Below are positions 14,101 to 27,329 of a DNA stretch of 64,000 nucleotides, piece by piece. The first letter of the stretch is position 1. The number at the start of each line of letters is the position of its first letter. The stretch is from Aphidius gifuensis (Eukaryota; Arthropoda; Insecta; Hymenoptera; Braconidae). The DNA lies in assembly GCF_014905175.1 (NCBI RefSeq), contig NC_057788.1, positions 6,324,001 to 6,388,000 of the forward strand. Direction: 5' to 3'. The notes beneath the pieces were generated by a model. It saw nothing but the letters and a program-made list of their open reading frames with translations, was not told the DNA's origin and did no database searches. Position numbers and translations under genes: made by a program.

Positions 14101-14863
14101 AAAATCATCTTATATTATTAATTTATTCATGTAGTAAATGAAATGAATTATAAATAATATTAATTAACATCACATCACAATTATTTATTTTATATCAAGA
14201 TATAATATTTATTTGGACGCGTGTTATTTGTTTAATTTATTGCGCCTTTTTATTTTGAAGAGAAATATTATTTTATTTATGAAAATATTTTCAAAATACT
14301 TGACAAAAGAGATAATTAAAATTATATGTTTATGAAAAAAATTAAACATTAAAATATTGAACCCACAAAATAAAAATCTTAAATATTTAAAAAAAAAAAA
14401 AAAATCAAAATGGAAAAGAATTAAAATAGTGATTAAGTTTTTTTTTTATTTTTTTTGGTTTAGTTATTTTCCCCTTATAATTATTCTAGTATATTTATTT
14501 TATAAATTTTTTTATTTCTCACAATTCTATGTAGAGAGTGACAAGTTCAATCTTTAAACATTTTCCAGTAATTAAAAATAATAAAAAAAATATTTTTCTC
14601 TAAATAAAATAATTCTACATATAAAATAAAACTAATAAAATAATTGAATCGAAATTAAATTGCGAATATTAAAAAAAAAAAAAATTAAATAAAATAAAAA
14701 GTGTTTAAAGACTCGTGTCATCACTCTAAAATAATATTAATAATAATATGAAAAAAAAAAAATAAAACAAATTAAATTTTTTTTTTCTAAAAAATTTTTT
14801 TATCTTTATGAGAATGAATTTTTTACCTTTAAAAAAAGATGAAGTAATTAAGATCCTGTTGTT
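11155..14863. other. Spacer between COPB2 and FoxL2 (tail to tail)
   Basis: Contains the COPB2 3' UTR (AATAAA-type signals near 11272-11285) and, at the other end, the FoxL2 3' UTR. Open frames at 13488-13860 are T-rich chance frames. A GC-rich island at about 12480-12610 is exceptional for the window and is listed separately. Another GC-richer patch lies at 13265-13390. Confidence 0.5.
12467..12511 (-). other. Possible terminal coding exon inside a GC-rich island
   Basis: On the minus strand TTTCTGTTTTCAG (an excellent acceptor) is followed by 14 codons, GGWMTVQPGNIIQQ, and TAG. Both the acceptor and the codons are unusually GC-rich for the region. Its gene is unknown. Its phase-0 start would be compatible with the phase-0 FoxL2 donor at 15488, so an alternative FoxL2 3' end is one possibility. 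A conserved non-coding element is another. Confidence 0.25.
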
Positions 14864-17800
14864 TCACATGTAACATTTTGAACGTGATTGAAAATCGACA
14901 TTTGGAAAATTTGATGATGTGACATTTGTTGTAATTGGTAATGTTGTTACAGCAGTTTGACCAATACTTATTGGACTCATTCCTAATCCAGTTGATGTAA
15001 CTGTTGATGAACCAGGTTCTTCCTTAACATTCACCACTGTAAAGGAAAATCTTCAACCCACTGCTTTGATTCTTTATTCATAATATTATTAAAAATATGA
15101 AGCTCACTCTCAGGCCAGTAAGCACATCTACCAGGCATTGGATCACCCGATACAATACTTTCATGTCTTCTAGCACAAGCTGCAAAATTACTTCCAAATG
15201 TACCACTTGACATTGCACTCTGTGTACCTGTATTACCACCTGCAACATCCAAATAATTACCTTTAAATATTTCATTCAAATAATTCATCAAATTTCATCA
15301 TCAACACTCTCTATTTTTTTTTTTTTCAAAACTTACTCAATGTGTTGAATTGACCGTAGCCATTCATTGTTGGTATTTGCATTGGTTGAAGTTGCATTGC
15401 ATTTGATTGCAGCTAAATGAAAAAATAATTAATTTAATAATAATTTAGTTATATTTTTTTTTATTAACAATTTATATCTCAACTCACTGCTTGACAGTGA
15501 CTGTATGACATCTGTGGCTGTTGAAGTCCCCACGAACTAAAATTATTTAACAAAAAAAATATATATTACTCAGTAAATATCCAAGAATTATTTTTATTTT
15601 ATTCTATTATCAACTCTAAAAAAAAGAAAAAACATAAATAGGTATATAATATTTTTCTCTTTTACTTATCACCTTGTGTCGTATCTTGAATATGTTGGAG
15701 CATATGATGGTGGTGACTGAGCAAAAAGATTTCTTGTTGCACTTAAATGAACGTGACTTGTTGGATATGGCTCAACAAATAATGACTTGTGATAAGGTGC
15801 ATTTCTGTATGGTCTCTTCATTCTTTTTCTTCTTCTATAATTACCATTTTCAAACATATCATCATACTGAGGATCTAATTAACATGAAAAATAAAAAATA
15901 TATATACATTATTTATTTAAAATACATACAAATTAATTAAAATATTACCAAGTGTCCAAAAATTTCCTTTACGTTCACCACCACCTTCTCTTGGTACTTT
16001 TAAAAAACATTCATTCAATGAAAGATTATGTCTTATTGAATTTTGCCATCCTTTTTTATTTTTTTCATAATATGGAAATTTTGTTGTAATATATGAATAT
16101 ATTTCACTTAATGTTGCTTTTTTATGTGAACTATCATTAATTGCCATTGCAATTAATGCAACATAACTAAATGGTGGTTTAACTGTTGTTGATGATGCTT
16201 CATTACCACTCATACTATTTGTATTTGTATCGACACTAATTCTATCTAAATTTGTATCTATATTACAATTTTTTCTATTAATAATACCAGTATTATTTGT
16301 ATTTGTTGTTGAATTTTGTAAATCAATTGGTGGTGATGATATTTTATTATTATCAATATCATCATTATTATTATTATTAATATTACTACTATTATTATTA
16401 TGGTGATGATGATGGTTATTTGAATGTGATGATGGTGTTGATCGTGCACTATGATGATTGTGATGATGATGTTGATGTTGATGATGGTGGTGGTGGTGAT
16501 CTTGTTGATGTGGCAAATGATGAGATGTTAAATTTCTTGTATAATTTGTTCCTGATAAATCCTTTGATGTTGAATTTATCATACAACTTGGTGATAAATC
16601 AGATACAAAACTGCTTACTGTAACAGATAAAGAAAAATATTTTTTTTTTTTTTCATTTGAATTATTAAAAGAATTTATCAAGACACAATGATAATCGATT
16701 ATTAAAATGCTAAGAAATAAAGCATTGACATAGTTGTTTTATAAAATTTCTAGGAATTTTAAAAATAATAAATTATTATTATTTAATTGTTTAAAAATTA
16801 CATGTAAATATATTTTTAAGAAATGAATTGATATTTATAAAAAATTAAATTAAATTAAATGTAGTTAAATTAGTTAATTCTCCCACCCTGTAATATATAT
16901 TTGCAACAAGTTCTCTAAACGACACAAGAGTTGTAAATGAGGCGTCATTAAAGAACGGGTTAGGCTTGGGTGGTAGCACGAAATGATAAACAAAAATGTA
17001 TTTTAGTAACAGTACATCGTGGCATACTGCTATAGAGTCACGTACTATTAAACGAAAATCGAGCCTTGTTGAGACCACACAATATTTCTGTATTGGTATT
17101 TAATGAAACATGGGGGTAGAAAATATGTATCTTGTACGTGCTCATGAGTCGTTTTATATTTTATTTTATTTTTTTTTTATTCATGCTAACATTTATATAT
17201 ACCGAGATTTAAATTTTCCAACATTTTTATTTTGTTAATTTTGGATATATTGGTTCATGGAAATGTGACGATTAAAAATAGAATAAAAACAATATAAAAT
17301 TAAATAAAAATTTATTCATTATTTAATAATTGTTATTGAGTAAAAAAATATATGCAATTATTAATTAATTATTATGTACTTGATTTTTTTTAATTAATTT
17401 TTTTTTTTATCAAAAGATGATGTTTTTTTGTGTGTGTCTCAATTTCTCTATGCATTTTGACCATTCAATAAGAACAAAGTTCGATTGTCAAAGGTCATAT
17501 GATGAATTAAATATATATATAAAATATTTACTTGTATATGCATTCCTAAAATTCAGTTGGTGCTATTCAGCATTGATAAGTGTAATATAATACATATAAA
17601 TAACATCATAAAAATTTCTATCTAAAATAAAAAAAGAAAAAAAAATTTATCCAGAGATCATGACAATTAAATCATTATAATAAATATATTAAATTTGCGT
17701 AAAATTAATGTCATTGACATTAGTTATTAATACGTCAAGAATAAAACAATAAACAATTTACATTATTATTATTTGTTTACATATTTAAACAAAATATTTA

Positions 17801-20800
17801 ATTTCTCTTATCTCAGTTTTTTTTTGATATTATTATATTTTGTTATTTCAATCAGCAAATTCTTTTTAATATTTTAAGAATTTAATATTAATTTGTAATT
17901 TGTTTAAAACAAAAATAATAAATAAATAAAATTATATTAATTTAAGTAAAGTCATCAATCAGGTGTACGCATTTATATTAACATAAAAATTTTTTGTTAT
18001 TTTAATCATAAAATTATCATAAAAGCCAATGATCCCTGGAGCTTTAAACAATGCTGGAAAATCAAAGCTAATCAGGAAATTGAGATCATATAGCAGAGTG
18101 CTCATTTACCCATCTCCCTGTTTAATTATTATATTTTTTTTTTTTATTTATTTTCTTTTTTATAAGCACGTGCTTGAAATTGGTCTGATACAATTAGCCC
18201 ATTTGCCTCGGGATACGTAACTTGACCTTTAAGCCCTTGCCCATTTGTAACATATAATAATTTTTTTTTTTATTTTTATAAAATAAAACAAATATTAATG
18301 TAAAAAAAATATTTTATTTATTAAAATAAAAAATATATAATTTAAATATTAATAATAATAATTCAACAAATATTTTTAAAAATTTTTTCCAAAAAATTAT
18401 CAATGAGTGATTTATAGATTTAAAATTTATATTAATTTCTTTATCAACCAATTTTATGTTTATCTTTTACTATGACTATACTTGAGTTTAAAATTTCTTT
18501 AATTTTTTTTTTTTTTTTTTTACGAGTATTTGATATGTTTATTTTGTTTTATTTTTTTGCTTGAATTATTTTGGACCCCAACATCTCAAAAGGGAGAACT
18601 AAAATGCCATGGCATGTTCATGCCTTTGGGCCTTATAAATGTGTAATATGAAACCTTGAAAGCCAACACAACTTAAAGTCTCCAGACTCAATGCTGAATA
18701 TTACTACCTCTTGGTGGACCAGCCTTACAGAAATATACTGATTGACTTCGTAGAATACTCGAGTCAAAACTGGTCAAACACATAATTCATTACAGTATTT
18801 TTTTTTTTTTAATATTTACTGGATATTATAGTTTACATTCTTTAATTTCTTTATCGTATTTATACAAAACATTTTTTTTATTTTTTATTTCTACCCATAA
18901 ATACGTAGCATGATTTATTTGTTGTCTTAGAAATATTAGATGAAAAAATATATATATTTTAAATAGCTGTATATTTTTTTTCATAAACGACTTGATATTT
19001 CTAAATGAAATTTTAGTTTTTCCATTGAGACGAAAACAACATGTATACAAATATAGTCCAATGTGAGACAAACTCGTGTCAGGCCAACGGGTCATCATGT
19101 GCCTGATATGAAATATATATGCTTTTTTTTTTTTTTTTTGTTTTTGCAAATACAAATCGACCCTCATTATCTCGACCTCGTCATTGCGCCGTGATTTAAT
19201 ATAATTTAAAAAATATAAATCAAGTATAAATTATCAAGATAAGAAATATAATTCTTTAGGTTTATTTTAAATAAAAAATTGTCATAAAAAAAATTTGTCA
19301 CCGGAAATTAAATATAAAAACACTTGTGCGTGAAACAATAAAATAAATAATAAAAAAAAAAAAAAAATTCTGCGTTATTTGAATATTTTTTTTTCCACAA
19401 ACAAACAAACAAGAAAATTACGATCAATTCATATACGGAACTTAATAATTATACATGACAATATAATGTAAATGTTATTATTCTCGAGAAAAAAAAAAGC
19501 TGATAATAAATTAAATAAAAAACAGCTTTTTTGTGTGAAAAAAATTATTGGAGTAATTAAAATAGTAGCTATTTAAAAATAACGTAATTATTATAGAAAA
19601 AAATGAAAATAGAATTATTGAGATTAGAGACATATTGTTGCATAAATCTAGTATGAAATTATGATAAGTACTGTAGTGTCTCTTATCATCATTTAGCTGA
19701 TTGGTACAAAATCATATTCTTGTTTACTACGCATCTATAAATAATATATCTACCCGAATGATTACAACTGACGACCTGATTTTAAAATAAATAAACAAGG
19801 TCACGGTCCATTATTTATATTATTTTTTTAAACTTTTTCTGAATGACAATTAATTAATTACTCGAATATATATTTATTATTATTTTGTGTGTTTTTAAAC
19901 TAAGTTATATTTTCTTTTTTTTTTTAAGCTTAATAAATTTTTTATGATCAACAAAGAAAAAAAAAAACGACTTAATTTATGAACTATTTTTAAGATGACA
20001 AGTACGTGTTCACATATACATGATATTCTCACCAAATTTATAATAAATATGTGGCGACGGATGCTACCATTTATTAGACAAAATGTTGGTATATTAAACC
20101 GTAAAATATATACATTTCTAAGATTAGCAAATAGTCATTTTATTCTACTTGTTTTATTTTATTTTTCTTATACATTTAATATATAAATTTTATTTTTATT
20201 GTCGAAATCAATTGGGAAAAATAATAAAATATTCAAGTGATTTATTAAGTGTTAATTTAAAATAAAATTTACAATTTAATAAATTAATAAATTTATTTGT
20301 TTATTAGAGTATGATTAAGAAATTATTAGGAATTTTTTTTGATTGGCAAAAGTATTTAATCTGATATGTAAGCGTAATTTTAATTTTAAATTTTTGTTTC
20401 AGATGGATTTTAAAAGGACAAGTCGACGACAACAATTTCGAATTTCTATCATTATCATCTGCAATAATGGTGAGTGATTTTTTATCTATTCTTTAATTTG
20501 AATTTTCAGTGAACAAAATCTTTCGTGTTGTTTAGAGTATTTTTGTACTAAAAAATTTCGTAAAAGTCCTGTCTAGATTTTATTCATTTATTTTATTTAA
20601 AAAGTAAAAAACTAGCCGCCGAAAAAAACTATAAAATTCAACACTAATTCATTAAAAACATATAAATCGTGATGGAAAATAAAATTGGCGTTTGATTATA
20701 TATATGAATCAAATTACATTTAAGAAGTATGATTAATATAATAAACGTCTTTTTATCAATGCATATTTGCGATTAGAAAAATGATAGGTTGATGTGGTAA

Positions 20801-22515
20801 TGTAATATTATTGCATAAATATATTCTTATCAAACGAGAAAAAAAAAAATATCAAAACTTTTCTTTTGAATACTTCCGACAGAATATATATTATGTGGAG
20901 CTTTAAATATCTCTCAATGTTTAGTAAATAAATATATAAAATAATAAATTAATAAATTGTCAAACAATAAATTACATTAAACAAGAGATTAATTTTCAAT
21001 ATAAAAGATATAAATAATAACTAATAAAATCACGTGAAATTTTTCCTATTTTTTTCTATTATAAAAAATTGAATAAAAAATACAATGAAGGGCAAATATT
21101 GTGGACGTGTTTTTAAATGTGTTGGTGATGACTAAATATTGTCTCGAGGACAGATTATCAGGGTGGTTAAATGTAGTCTTACCCGGTATATATCATCCTT
21201 TCCCCAACAGCATAACTTACATTTTATTATTAGACATTTACGATAAATTTCAAAGTAAAAATAAATGTTTTAAAAAAAAATACAGTTTTGTTATTATAAT
21301 CGAGCGATATATATATATTTTAGTATCAAAATATAGACACTTACCTTGATGAAGGGAGGGAAGTAATGATGTCGGTGATAACTGAAAACTTTCCTGTTTT
21401 ATTTTCAATGAATGTGGTGAATCTTGCATACTTAAACTTGGACTTCCGACACTTCCATTTCCCTGTTGCATATCCTAATAAAAAAAAAATATAAAATTAT
21501 TATGTTTATCTCGAAATTTATAAGAAAAAAAATAAAATAAAACAGATAAGTTATTTAATTATTGTGACTTTTGATTTTTACGAATTGTGCTTGCAATGTT
21601 TGAAGTTCCGTCGCGACAAACTTACAAACACCACTCCCTTGTTGTGACATTACATTATACAGACCAAAAATTACGAGTTTCCTTGAATCGTTAATTTGCA
21701 ATCTTGTATGTTTATTACATAATTTTTATTAAAAAGTTGTTTAAAAATAAGTCATTTTTTTTTTTTTACAATATATAAAAAAGAAAAGAAAAAAAAAGAT
21801 TTACGATTTAGATTAAACTAGTGTAAAAAATATATATTATATTTTTATTTTTTTTGTAAATATTTATAAATAAACATATTTTAAAATGATACCAACATTA
21901 AAATATAAAAAAAAAGAAAAAAAAAATTTTTTTATATCCTCTTTAAGTTGACAAGATATAGTACAGTGTAAATGTCATGAGACAACCCGAAAAGTGCATC
22001 AACCCGTCGACACTGAAAAATGATTGTAGGACGATTATAGAAGGCTTTTAATGTAAAATTTTACGACGCGACGGGAAGTGTAACAAGCCCCAAATCACTA
22101 CTATATCAATTAAACAAAAAAAATATATACAAAACACTTGGTAATAAAAGACACATATGCTTAAAAAAAAAAAATAAATAAGACAACTTTTTTCTTCTCT
22201 TTCTCAGTAAGACATTCATACTTGGAATATTATTGATTTTTTGATTCTTCCAATTGAATATCATATTTAATATAATTTGACCTTACAATTGTCAACAAAT
22301 CAATATAAATATTAATAATTATTATATTAATTAATAACCCATATCCCATTCCATTCATGTTAAAATTGCAAAAAAAAATCATTACGAGTTTGTTTTTTCA
22401 AATTTTCAAGTATAAAGTTATTATTTTTAAATTATATAACTAATTTATAACTTACTCCTGTTATTGGTAGAACGTGGGAGACCATTCTTAGTTGATCTTC
22501 AGTTGAATTGTTCAT
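14864..22515 (-). CDS. FoxL2: Forkhead box L2 transcription factor
   Basis: Nuclear winged-helix factor; in insects and vertebrates FoxL2 acts in ovary/follicle cell programmes. Exons in transcript order: 22515-22456, 21474-21345, 16617-15949, 15874-15673, 15536-15488, 15412-15337, 15239-15108, 15036-14864, giving 496 aa. Residues 96-120 are a His-rich run, followed by Ser/Asn-rich sequence. The forkhead domain spans about 210-305: KPPFSYVALIAMA, YYEKNKKGWQNSIRHNLSLN, ECFLKVPREGGGERKGNFWT. After the intron comes DPQYDDMFENGNYRRRKRMK, which is diagnostic for FoxL2. C-terminal hallmarks are SSWGLQQPQMSYSHCQA and FAACAR...GRCAYW, close to the vertebrate C-terminal motif. The last exon contains VKEEP, a possible SUMO motif. 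The His tract and the intron inside the forkhead domain differ from the single-exon vertebrate gene. The 5' end is inferred; the first exon is short and rests on splice sites and phase. Confidence 0.93.
16618..21344. other. Large FoxL2 intron
   Basis: A 4.7-kb intron on the minus strand. It holds three GC-richer patches (18030-18120, 18570-18780, 19020-19190) that could be enhancers, and the exon-like module at 20403-20469 on the opposite strand. Open frames at 18029-18220 and 18826-19167 end or start in homopolymers and show no splice or family support. Confidence 0.5.
20403..20469 (+). other. Exon-like module, copy 2 (ends in ATG|GTGAGT)
   Basis: Preceded by TTTTTGTTTCAG and ended by AATAATG|GTGAGTG. 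It matches the module at 4512-4586 in layout, in GGACAAG, in the terminal ATG and in the intron beyond. It lies antisense within the large FoxL2 intron. In one frame it is fully open from its first base, ATG GAT TTT AAA AGG. In copy 1 that start is not kept. The next plus-strand gene is RanBP1, whose exon 2 is phase 0. Confidence 0.35.
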
Positions 22516-22813
22516 AAATAATACCTTTTCATTGACACTTCACATTTACAAAATTCAAATATATTTTTAATTTTATATGTGAGTTATTCACAAACACTCA
22601 CTGTTACATATTCTCACTCATAAAGTTTCAACATTTTTCTATGTGTATTTAAAATATCCAAGAATTTTTTATTAAATTTAAACGAAAAATTATTTATGAA
22701 ACCTTTTAGAGTATATGTTTAAAATTACTGATGCTGATGATATTTACTCGACAACTAATTCTTCATGAAATAAAGCTCAAATTCACCAGAAAAAAAAAAA
22801 AAAAATGTCATGC
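22516..22813 (-). other. FoxL2: Putative FoxL2 5' UTR exon segment
   Basis: A strong acceptor (GGTTTTTTTTATTTCAG) at 22814-22830 precedes this segment, which runs into the FoxL2 start codon. It carries an out-of-frame short upstream ORF (ATGAAAAGGTATTATTTATGA overlaps the main ATG region). Non-coding assignment is inferred from splice sites only. Confidence 0.35.
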
Positions 22814-24202
22814 CTGAAATAAAAAAAACCAAAATGATTATTATTATTAATTTTTTTATAAAGACACTTAAAATTTTTTTAAATAAAATATATTTAAAAT
22901 TTATATGGATTTATATATCATTTGAATTTTTCAAAGTCAGTATATATCACGTGCACTAAAATACATATATATAGATACATTCATTTTCGAGTGGAACGCT
23001 AAGAATATTAGGGACAAGTCGGCGACAGCTGAACACTTAATAGTTCGCACGAACGTTTAGCACTGTCTCTTAATTTTTTTTTCCTGAGGGAGTAATATAT
23101 ATTACCTTTTTCCGTCGCTCAAATATCCTTCAATCATTTAATACATGTGTTAGATAAACTAAAAATATAGCACCTCTATTAATTTACCACCCAAAAAATT
23201 AACTCCTCAATTTGAAAATTATTTTTTTTTTTTAGTAAAATTCAATTAAAAAATTTGTAATTTATAATTAATGATTAATTAAATTACATTAAAGTTATTT
23301 GGTTTATTTAAAATTTGTCAATTTAATTTATTTATCTTGATGGTATTTTATTGAATCACCGTTAAATTTATTTAAAATTAATTCAAACAAAAATACTGAA
23401 CAAGGGATTAGTGATGATGGTAATAAAGAATGATTTTTTTTTCACGACATTTGCTTTCCATTATTGTCACAATTAATTTAGCTTGTTTTAAGGGATTACA
23501 AAACAATGTCAATTGCCAAACATCAAAGTTAAATTTATAAATAAATTTTTTTTTTTCATTTTAAATTTATAAACAAATTAAAAATAATAATTATTATTAT
23601 TTATTTATACTAACTGAATTATTTGTATTGCTTTAATAGTATTTTACAAATTTATTTATAAATTTTATACAATTTTACATTGTTATGATGGCATCAGAGT
23701 AAGTGAGAGTTGAGACTGATAACAAAACATGTTTACTCATGTTTACACAATAATTTGCATGCAATCATTCAGTATGTATGTATATATGCCAATAATAATT
23801 TAATCAATCTTATTAAAAAAAATGAAAAAAAAAAATGTTGTTCATGCTTCAAATAAATAATTAGATAAAACCAAAAAGTTTATAAACTCATCGACATGTT
23901 GTCAATAAACTTTTTTATTGTTTATGTTTTTTTACTGCGTTTAATATTTTTTATTAAAAAAAAAAAAAACAAATAAACAAACAAATAATTTATTACATTA
24001 TTATCATTAATAATAAACAATTAATTTACCTTTTTTTTATTGATTTTTATTCCTTATATCATGGAGTGGGATAGTTGATGTTTTTTTCGATTACACTTTG
24101 ATACACCAATACGTGATTAATTAATTAAAATCAATTAACTAATTACACAATTAGGCATATAAAGAATTTATTTTTAAAAATAATTTTTTTTTCAACACGT
24201 AC

Positions 24203-24380
24203 CGACGGATCGAGTTATCTTTGACGCAATGTTACGAATGAGAAAGTAGAAACACAGCCGTCTTTGATGAATACTCAATCGCGAATGAGTAGTTTTTAAA
24301 TTTTGAGCTTGTGCTGAAGCAAGCTCGTTTGTGTTGCAACAACCACCGACCACTGGGATGGTTGGAGGCGGAGCGAATCA
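24203..24380 (-). other. FoxL2: Putative FoxL2 first (non-coding) exon and promoter
   Basis: A GC-rich island on the minus strand ends at the consensus donor CCGTCG|GTACGTG (24203/24202). It includes a perfect 7-bp inverted repeat, GAGCTTG...CAAGCTC, near 24304-24326. It would join the acceptor at 22814. No ATG-led frame of interest. Inferred. Confidence 0.35.
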
Positions 24381-26576
24381 AATAACAATATACATACATC
24401 ATCTAGTTTTCAAATATACTTAAATAAATAAATTTTCATCAAAACTAGATTATAAAATAATATCATTAAAATATTATCATTAAATTCATTGAAAAAATAT
24501 TCATAGATCATCAATTTTTATTTTTTCACATTAACAGGGTATTTTTCAATTTTTAATTCAAAGTAAATTACAATATAATAAAAGATTTATTCAGAAAAAA
24601 AATTATAAACAAATATTGCATAATAAAAAAATGAAACAAATTCAATTGTTTGAAAAAAATAATAATTATAATTTAATGGTTTTTTAAATATATTTTAAGA
24701 CAATTTTTTTGTAGGCCAATTGTTCAGACAATAAATAAACCATGTCATTTTTTTTTTTTTCGAAATGATTTTTTGCTTTAAAATAAGGTCGTGCTTACGT
24801 TGCATTCAATGAAAATATAATAATGAAGCCATCGAAATTAATTTAAATTTTTATATAAAAATCATATTACATTGTTGTTATTTTAATTGACCGATTTTCT
24901 GGCTATTTATTAACCTTAATTTTTGACAATATATATAATTGGATTATGAGAATTTTTATTGTTGTTAATAAAAAGTGTGTTAATATTTAAAATTTGCTTA
25001 TTAAATAATAATTTGGCATTGAGATTCCTGATTGTTTCGAAATAACAAAGTATTCTTTATTTAATTTAATTTTTTTTGCAGTGTATCGATTTGATTGTTT
25101 AATGATTTGAAATATAATTTGTTGAGTGGTCGCCATGAATGGGCGTTATTACTCCGTAGCATTTTGTTGTTTCATTGGTCGAGCATCATCTCGATGTTTT
25201 AAACATAGCTATTGCGCCTGCCCGTAAACTAGCGTTTCTCAACTTAACTATAAATTTTATTTTATCATAATTTTTAACTCTTTATTATTTAGAGAAAAAA
25301 ATTTATTATAATACATCATTAAAAGTACATGCGACAAATAGATATGCATTAATTTTAAATAAATTTTCAAATACATCTAAATGCGATTAAAAATTATTTA
25401 AAAATATAATTTTAAACTGCCAATTAGATAACATACCGATAAATAAAATTATGATTCATAATAAAGTCAAGATAACTTTATTTTTTTGGCTAGTTTCAAA
25501 TTACATTATTAGGAAATATTAAAAAAACCATTTTATACTATCGCGCACGTCGCTTTGAATTGATCTCAAATTATATCAACAGTAAAACAATACAATAACG
25601 GTGTCACAAAATATTTTGATAAAATTTTATAACAAGGAAATTAATAATTTCGTTGAATTTTTCATGACACACCCAATACCAAAATTATAAATATGACAAA
25701 TATAAAATATTAAAAAATTTATTTCTTATTTTAATATGATAGTTGAATATATTTTTTTATTTTTTTTCTTTGATATATTTTATCAAGTATATTTTGTAGG
25801 TAGATATATATATTGATTGAATTTTATTTTTTTCTTTAAGTTGTTTTTTAAACATCCGCAAGCAATAATAGATGATTGTTGATAAAATTTACAATTTGTA
25901 GCTGATTTGTTGTTAATATAACAGTTTATTGTTGTTCTGGCACAATGGTATCATGTTTTGTAATTCAGTGACTCGATTGTTCGATTGTTTCCACCATCAT
26001 TCGACAAATTGTTGAATTAGTACATATTCATGTATGTACTAGTATGATTTTTACTTGCCTATGTATATCAACAGTTATGTACATGCGAGATTACGAATTA
26101 ATGATATGCTTTATGTGCAGCTTAATCGTAAAAATTTTATTTTGAGATTTTATAATTTTTTTAAAATCAATTTTTCTTCTTACTAAAAGGCCCAGTATAA
26201 TTTTTAAAATTAATATATTTTATTATATGGTTTAAAAGAAAAATATATATTAAAAAAATAAATCAAAAATATGTCGGTCGTTTAACACCAGCCAGACGAC
26301 GTAGGCAGTTGAAAAAAAAAAATAAAAAAAATACAAGTTGATGCTTTGTGTGACCAAGCATTCTGTAAGTAAGCCATAAATTGTTTTTTTTTTTTTTTTA
26401 ATTTTTTGGTAGCTAAAAATTCCAGACAATGAGTTAATTTAAGTTTATATACATAAAAAAGTCTGAAAATTGAATTTTTTAAATTAGTTGATTTTTTTTC
26501 CAAAACATATTGTTAAACAAAAAGTTTTCATGGTGATGAAATAAAAAAATTTACCTTTTAAATGAGTGTTAATTGA
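24381..26576. other. Intergenic, one GC-richer island
   Basis: AT-rich except about 25125-25250, which has an inverted CCAAT box (ATTGGTCGAG) and a 30-aa open frame from an ATG in good context (GTCGCCATGA, 25135-25227). The peptide (MNGRYYSVAFCCFIGRASS...) is not recognised. This may be a second promoter or a small RNA start. Confidence 0.4.
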
Positions 26577-26713
26577 GGTGAAACAAAAGCTGTCCTGTTT
26601 TACCTGTAAAGTCCATATGTCCTATAAAAAAAAATTAAAATAATAATAATATTTTTTTCGTATAGAAAACATATAGATTTTACCGGTAAAACAGGACTAC
26701 TTTTGGTTCACTT
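26577..26713. repeat. Inverted repeat, about 50-bp arms
   Basis: Arms 26577-26626 and 26661-26713 are about 80% complementary around a 34-nt AT-rich loop. Shared core: CAAAAG, GTCCTGTTTTACC, GTAAA, ATATG. This looks like a MITE or foldback remnant. No clear target-site duplication seen. Confidence 0.6.
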
Positions 26714-27106
26714 TTCAACATAGTAGTCATAAGACACATAAGCATTAAAAAATAAAAATATCATTAATAATTTATAAATAATTTGAAAAAATAAATTGAC
26801 AAGAAAACAATAATATAAATTAATAATTTTTATGTCTTTTAATAAAAGAGTAAAAAAGATATTTGGAAAATTAAATAAGGGATGAATTTAGTATATAATA
26901 ACATCACTAACATATTATTATTATTAAGACTTTAGTACTAAAAAAAAAAAAGACAAGTTATTCTATTGATAAATAAATGAAGATATAAGCAATTCATAAA
27001 AACTCTTAACTGGTTTATGATTTTTTATATCTATATTTTTACAACCCTTATATACTTTGCTTGTGGAATAGTTGAGAAACTTGTCAACAGATGGATCAAA
27101 TTTAAC

Positions 27107-27148
27107 GTTTCTCACAAGTGGTGAAGTAGATGATCGTGAGTATATATA
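27107..27148 (+). promoter_or_regulatory. U6-like external promoter of RNA gene copy A
   Basis: A 24-nt block (27107-27130, containing CTCACAAGTGGTGAAGTAGA) is followed after exactly 10 nt by TATATATA (27141-27148). The inferred start is 24 nt beyond the TATA. The same block, spacing and TATA occur at 33277-33318. This PSEA-plus-TATA arrangement is the layout of RNA polymerase III type 3 (U6) promoters in insects. Assignment as PSEA is inference. Confidence 0.6.
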
Positions 27149-27171
27149 CAACTTCCAAAATGTTTGATACC

Positions 27172-27329
27172 GGGGGAGGATGGCAAGCACAAACAATGAC
27201 GAAACCTAGTTTCAGATAATACAAGAATAATCAATGATTAAGATAAATAAAAGGGTTTAGTTGTCTGCTTTGTGTCCCGAATTCTAAAATACAAACAGTC
27301 AAAAAGTGAACCATCTTCCCCCACTTTTT
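27172..27329 (+). ncRNA. Structured small RNA, copy A (probable Pol III transcript)
   Basis: The inferred transcript starts GGGGGAGGATGG and ends before CACTTTTTG (T5 terminator at 27325-27329), about 158 nt. The first 12 nt pair with CCATCTTCCCCC at 27311-27322 (one G-U), forming a terminal stem; CAC/GTG extends it. A small hairpin, GAAAC-CTA-GTTTC, lies at 27201-27213. The 3' half (about 27259-27303) is nearly identical to copy B at 33436-33480 and includes TCTGCTTTGTGTCCCGAATT. The rest has diverged while keeping the stems. I do not recognise the family: no U6, U6atac, 7SK GAUC, tRNA-Sec or RNase P CR-V motif is visible. Confidence 0.55.

Noticed and set aside
18826..19167. 113-aa minus-strand frame in the FoxL2 intron
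   Set aside because: Contains a poly-Lys run from a homopolymer; no exon signals in phase with FoxL2.
26963..27196. 77-aa minus-strand frame partly matched (STSPLVRN...PSVD.F.NY) at the second repeat copy
   Set aside because: The match falls on the shared promoter block of the two RNA genes; frame and ends are not kept in copy B, so it is not a protein.
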